64,000 bases of DNA, taken from positions 496,001 to 560,000 of the forward strand of contig JAKZAP010000054.1 in assembly GCA_023053575.1 (NCBI GenBank), given 5' to 3'. Numbering within the stretch: the first letter of the stretch is position 1; every line of letters starts with the position of its first letter. Both the position numbers and the translations under genes were made by a program. Source of the stretch: Branchinecta lynchi (lineage: Eukaryota; Arthropoda; Branchiopoda; Anostraca; Branchinectidae). Positions 35,601 through 41,600 of the stretch are shown one piece after another. Under the pieces are notes generated by a model that was not told the DNA's origin, made no database searches, and saw only the letters and a program-made list of their open reading frames with translations.

Positions 35601-38600
35601 ACACAGAGCGGCTACCAAAACCCTGGAAGCTGTACTGGGTCCATTGTAGTAACAAAATCAAACAAAAAGAAGAATGGAAAGAAGGGAGAACTATGTATGA
35701 GCAGTATCTTGATACCTCAGTCTCTGGTCTGACAATTTATTTTGTGGGCGAAAATTGTAAAACTCCACTCCGGCTGCTTACATGTTTAAGTTCATGAGTA
35801 AATAGTGCAAGGGGTCCCTTATGATGGGTAACTAAATTGTCTTATGTCGTCCCTTTTTCAGTTAACAGATTTTTCACAATTAACCCTCGCTTCTTTCGTC
35901 GTCTTAAATTGCTTCAGGTCGGAGATATGGACTATCTTTTCGTGTTCATATTAATCTTATCTCAGTAGAGATCTCAGTAGAGATAAGATTAATCCCAGTA
36001 GTGAATACTGCAGTTAACTTTAATCCTTACTCGGAGGAACTTTTTACAGTATAGTTAGAGCGTCGGAGCGTGAAGCCGGAGCTTGCGCAGGAGCATATCT
36101 AGTTTTCATATTCGCTACTATTGTAATCTACGACGCATAAAGTACCCAATTCCTGCAGCTAACCAGGAAGTCGTGCACCGTGAAACAAGGTACAACATCC
36201 AATTATCCGCCACTTGTCATTAAAATACTCATTAAAAACATGATGTAAATCCTCTAAAAGCACACCCACTTTTTGTCATCATCCTTGTATATATGCGCAG
36301 AAAAAGACGATCAGTTTCCACTGCCATGCTCACTTTTTTCGACCACTCGTGCATTGTTAGACCAAAGTATAGTTTTCAGAAATGTGTATTGGGTGTTTTG
36401 TAATTTTTTTTTTTTTTAGCAAAAGCTGTCATTTTGGTTCGCCACCGGAGGTGCTGGGTTCTGCATCAGCCGGGCTCTGGCTCTGAAGATGATGCCAATC
36501 GTTGGGTAAGTAGAGTATTTGGATTCGTTAATTTATACATTCTGAAAATTCATTGCCAAAATCAGGAAAGGGTAGATTAAATCCCAGTGAAGTGATCGCT
36601 TCCTGGCAAAGTTAGTTGAGGTTTCATGCTTGAGACGGCTGTCTAGCGTCAGAATAGGGCCCCCTCCCCCTGAGGAAACATCCGAAAATTATGCTTTACA
36701 CTGTCAGAACTCAAAAGTTTTATGGCAGATAACACAGGGATGCGCGGTTTCAACTTACAACGGTTGGGATGTTAGCTGTTTTTTTTTTACAAAATGTTCC
36801 GTGTTAAAGCGTTATGCAGACAAGAAGAGCCGAAACACCGCCGAAAAAAACATCTGCTGACTTTTTTGTTTGTCTTCGTGATATCGGAAGAGTAAGCGGA
36901 TGTTTTTTGGTGTTTTTTTTGCTCTTTCTGACAGTGTTTGTTATGCGCAACGTCTACGAAATCACAACAGAAAATATCCCAACTCTGTTGAAACTTCGCA
37001 GCTTTGTGGTATCTGTTATGAAATTTATGACAGTAGTTGAGTTTTATCACACTATGCACTAGTGCATGCACCGTTCAAAGTTGCATTTTCAGGCTCGTGA
37101 TTCTCAATCCGTGTTCGTTACCAGTCGTTTGTACGAAGTGCATCCAGTCCGCATCCTAACACGGGTTCCGTGTTCTGTGTGTTTCAGGCGTTTTTAGGTC
37201 CCGTGTTTCTTTCGAGTTCAACACCGAATCCAAACACAAACGGACTCGGTTTCTCTCCGGGTTCTCTTATGCAAAACACGAGCGCTGGCGGGTGACAGTG
37301 CAGCGTGTTAGGATCCGAGTTCAACAAGTTTAGTTGCTGAAAACGCAACTAAAGTTGCTAATCTCTCAGAGACTAGGGGAAAATGTCGAATGGTGACTTC
37401 ACGTCTGGCAGAGGGTAGCGAAACAGCGGTAGTTTTTGTATAAGTTTGAATTAAATCCCTCTTTCAATGGAAGAAGGACCGGCGGACCAACCTTCAATTC
37501 TTAAGCTCGGAAGCCGCTCTTTTCTGGTAGATTCCGTATTTCGTTCTTTCGACGTTATGTCCATATGACTGTATGCATACCGCCGGATCGTCCTCCCATT
37601 CCTTAAACTTCGGAAGCCGCACTTTTACGTTAGATTCCGGTTCCACCTTTCGACGTTATCGTGCGTATGACTGCATATATACCGCTGGATCAGCCTTAAC
37701 TTCTTAAACCCACTAGTCGAAGTTTTCCGGTAGATTCCGGATTTCCTTCTTTCGATGTTATAGTCCTTCCATACCTTAAACCCGGAAGCCGCACTTTTCG
37801 GGCTGATTCCGGATTTCCTTCTTTTGACGCTATCGCTCGTATGGCTTCACATAACACCGGATTTCCCTTCCCTACCTGAAAGCCGCACTTTTCCGGTAGA
37901 TTCCGGATTTTCTTCTTTCAACGTTATCGCGTGTATACCGCCAGATCAATCTTCACCCGCTAAATCCGGAAGCCGCATTTTTCCGGACAGATTCCGGATT
38001 TGTGGTAAACTGAATTCGCGTTTCTTTTTAGCGGTGGCCGGATAACAACGGTTGGTGAGAACATCCGACTTCCCGATGACGTCACTATGGGATACATCAT
38101 TGAACTTCTGCTTAAAGTTAAATTAACTGTTATTGAGGAGTTCCACTCACATTTAGAGCCGATGAAGTTCCTGGAACCTGAAAAGCTTTCAGAACAGGTA
38201 AACAATGGTCTTTAAACCTACGTAACTTCGTTAATCGCAGAGTCTTTGCTCGTAGCCTGCTATTTTACCCTGTTCCGCGACCCCAGGCTTCCTAAATCCC
38301 TTCCACGAGTATAATAAATCATCTCTGACAGAGTAAAATAACACTAAGGAGTAGCGCCAAGATCTATGCTTTCCATGCTTTGGAAATGTTTGATCACTTC
38401 ATCAGTGTGTTTTCACCAGTTTGTTTCACCAGTGATCAGTTTGATCACTTTTCTTTGATTCCTCTTTATGTATGGTTCTGCAGTCAGCTTTGGCTGAAGG
38501 AGTAGGCTATTTAAACACTTATTCTTGCGAATATTTTCAGTCTCTTATTTTTATTTTGTTTCTTGTTCGTTGCTATGTACGGACGACATTTTTAAATATC

Positions 38601-41600
38601 CGAAATTTATCCATCTCTGATATTCGGGTTATTCGGGAAAGGCGAGAGCCGATCAAGCGCAGCCTTAATGCAGCTCAGCAGATGCTTTACTCAGTGTAAA
38701 TTCTGTCAGTGATTATGGTTTTCTTTTTAAGTTTCGTGCGTTCTTTCCATACTTTCTGTTGACAGTAATGTTCTTTTCTTTCATTTCTTTCTTTCTTGAT
38801 TTTTTCTCCTTCCTCATTTAATTACTCCGTCTTTTTGTTCGTTTGTGCATCATGATATGAAATAAATCTATTATTATTATTATTAAAAGGGTAACTGTCA
38901 TATGCAGTAGAGGTATGCTTATGCGAACAGTTACTTTAATGTGAACAGTGCAGTTTTGAACTAAACGGTAGAATGAAGATGCAAAATACCTATACAGGTG
39001 TTTTCAGATGCACTTCACCACCTACTTTGGCTAATTGGTAGTTAAATTTAAACACAGCAATTAAGTGCATGCAAATGGCAAAGTCCACTGTCAACAAACG
39101 TTCACATAAGCATACCTCTACTGTACTATACATTACGTGTCAAGATTAGTCATTTGCTTTCAGTTGCAACAAGGCCAGCTAACGATTCGGTCACCAGCAA
39201 AGTATTTTCCTTCGGGGAGTTATGGTACGCTATGATATTCAGCTCAAGAAAGCTGGGTCTCAAACGTGGAACCGTCATATGTTTTATATTAAGTCTCAAC
39301 GTTATTCATTTGCTTGTCGTTGCAACAAGGCCAGCTAGTGATTATTTACCGACTGACTGGTCATTTTTACCGACTGTTTTAGCAGAAAAACGGCTGTTTT
39401 AAAGAAAAAATCAAATATTTTTTCGAAAAACCAACTTTCTGAAGAAAAAATCAACCGTTTCCAAGGACAAAATCATTTTTTTGCGAAAAATCGCAGCGCT
39501 TCGTGCTGACTCGGCTGTTATTTACCGACGGGCCAACAACATTGGGGGTCCATACCCCCGCCCCATACGTAACGGCAAGCTATGTTACTTCGGCTTACTC
39601 TCTGCTCTGGGCTCTCAAACGAGTAACTGTCATATTTCATATATTACATCCAGTTGATTAAAACCAACAGGCGCAATTAGCGTCCAGTATCTGTCAATCC
39701 GGTATGAATACTACACTGTAAAAAAAGATCTTGCAGTATTTGATACTGGGATTAATCTTGTCTCTACTGAGATAAGATCATCTTTAATTCGGTTTAATCT
39801 TATCCCAGTAGAGATAACATCAATCCCAGTAGCAAATACCAGCAAATACTGCAGTTAACTTTAATCCTTCCTCGGAGAAACTTTTGACAGTGTACGGGGA
39901 GGCACATTACATTGAGACTGGAACTAAAACGTCTTGAAAACAAAAGCAACTTCTTTTTACTTGTAATGTTTGTTTTTCAAAGGGCCTCCGGAAATGCTTC
40001 TTGTTTCTTCTTGGAACTTTGACACGAAAATTTGTAGCGCTTTCTTCTGACTGGAAAACATGACTCAGAAGTTTTGGACCAAGTCCCGCGTCTTCAGCTA
40101 TTTTTCGTGGAATTCTGTTTTGTTTTTTTCTGCTAATTTTTTGCTTCAATTGTTTCAGATTTCATTCAGCTATTCAAAATATGATACTGAGATGAATGCT
40201 CTGACTGTCGAGGGTTTCGACCGGAGGTCGGATCCGACCAGGTAAGATTCTACTGAATTTTTACTTTCGCGAACATTGGTACAAAGATCGGTAGGCGAAC
40301 CAACCGAAATACTTTAAGCAAAAGAAAATGCTTTAGGGAAGAAAGGTAAGCAAAAGAAAATGCTTTAGGGAAGAAAGGTGATGTCAGTCCAATCAAATTT
40401 TGGTCGAATGTCCCTTATTAAGAATATAAATAATTATATTTTGTAATAATAATAATAGAACATAATTGTAGTTCTTGATGAGCATAGAGGGGGGTACATG
40501 AAAAGAAAGAAAAAAGAAGAAAACTAATTTAACCCCTTCCGTCACCGTGACCAGTTAGTTAGACAAAATTAAAAACACAATTTTCTCCCTACCTATGGGC
40601 AATTTCGTGAATCTGATCTAACTTGTGTGTTCTCCTGCTTACGGGCTACAACACGGAGGCTTCAGATATCGCATTGCACAACTAATTTTTATGTTAGGAG
40701 ACCTTGAACATCGACTATGTTGAAAAAAATTGATTCGGAGGAAACGCCTAAAATGTATATTTTTTTTTTCTTTACTTTCGAAAGAGAAACGCTGGTCGAA
40801 AAAATTAAAGCGTCAAAATACGAATCATTGAGAATAGATACGTATATTTTTCTATGCCAAAATCACTTTGGGTATGTGGTTTTTTTCTGTTCTGAAATGT
40901 TGTCCAGTTAACTGGACTACGCGACTAGGTTCAGATAAGTAAATGAAGCATTGCTAAATTTCTTCTAAGATTTGATGCCATCTAAAGTCTTGAAGAACGT
41001 TGTTTTTATCAGAATATCGTAACAGATGTCACTGTTGCATGCCCTACATATTTGAAGTCCAGTTAAGTGGACAACGTGACACGCGCTCTTACATCCGCAA
41101 ATCCACACTTTTCTAAAATGTTCCAGACAAGATTTTAACAGACGAGTAGCAACGTTCTGGACAACATTTTGACAGACGAGTAACAACGTTCTCGACAGAC
41201 GAGCAAATGCGCCCGTTCGCTAGACAGGAAGCATTACAAAAGAGAAAAGCACTGTCCATGGAGCTTCAAGCCAATTCTGATGGAAGGTCATCAACGGTCG
41301 AACAGGAGTCTTTGGGACTTGGGTGGGGTGTTGTCATGAAGTCATCCTATTTACTACGCCATCCTATTTACTACGATGTGTAAATAAACATATATAAACG
41401 ATTTTCTTTTTGTATCTATACCTGTTAGCATTCGCGAGAAAGGTCCGACATACTAAAGTCCTAATCCGAACATTCTGTTTACCTTTTCTTAGTAATCGCA
41501 TGCCACAGGTTTATTTTGAATTGAACGCGATTGCCGGGTTGCTGTTTCGGCTCGAGAAACAAGACCAAAGATTTCGATGGGATCCCAAAAATTCAATATC

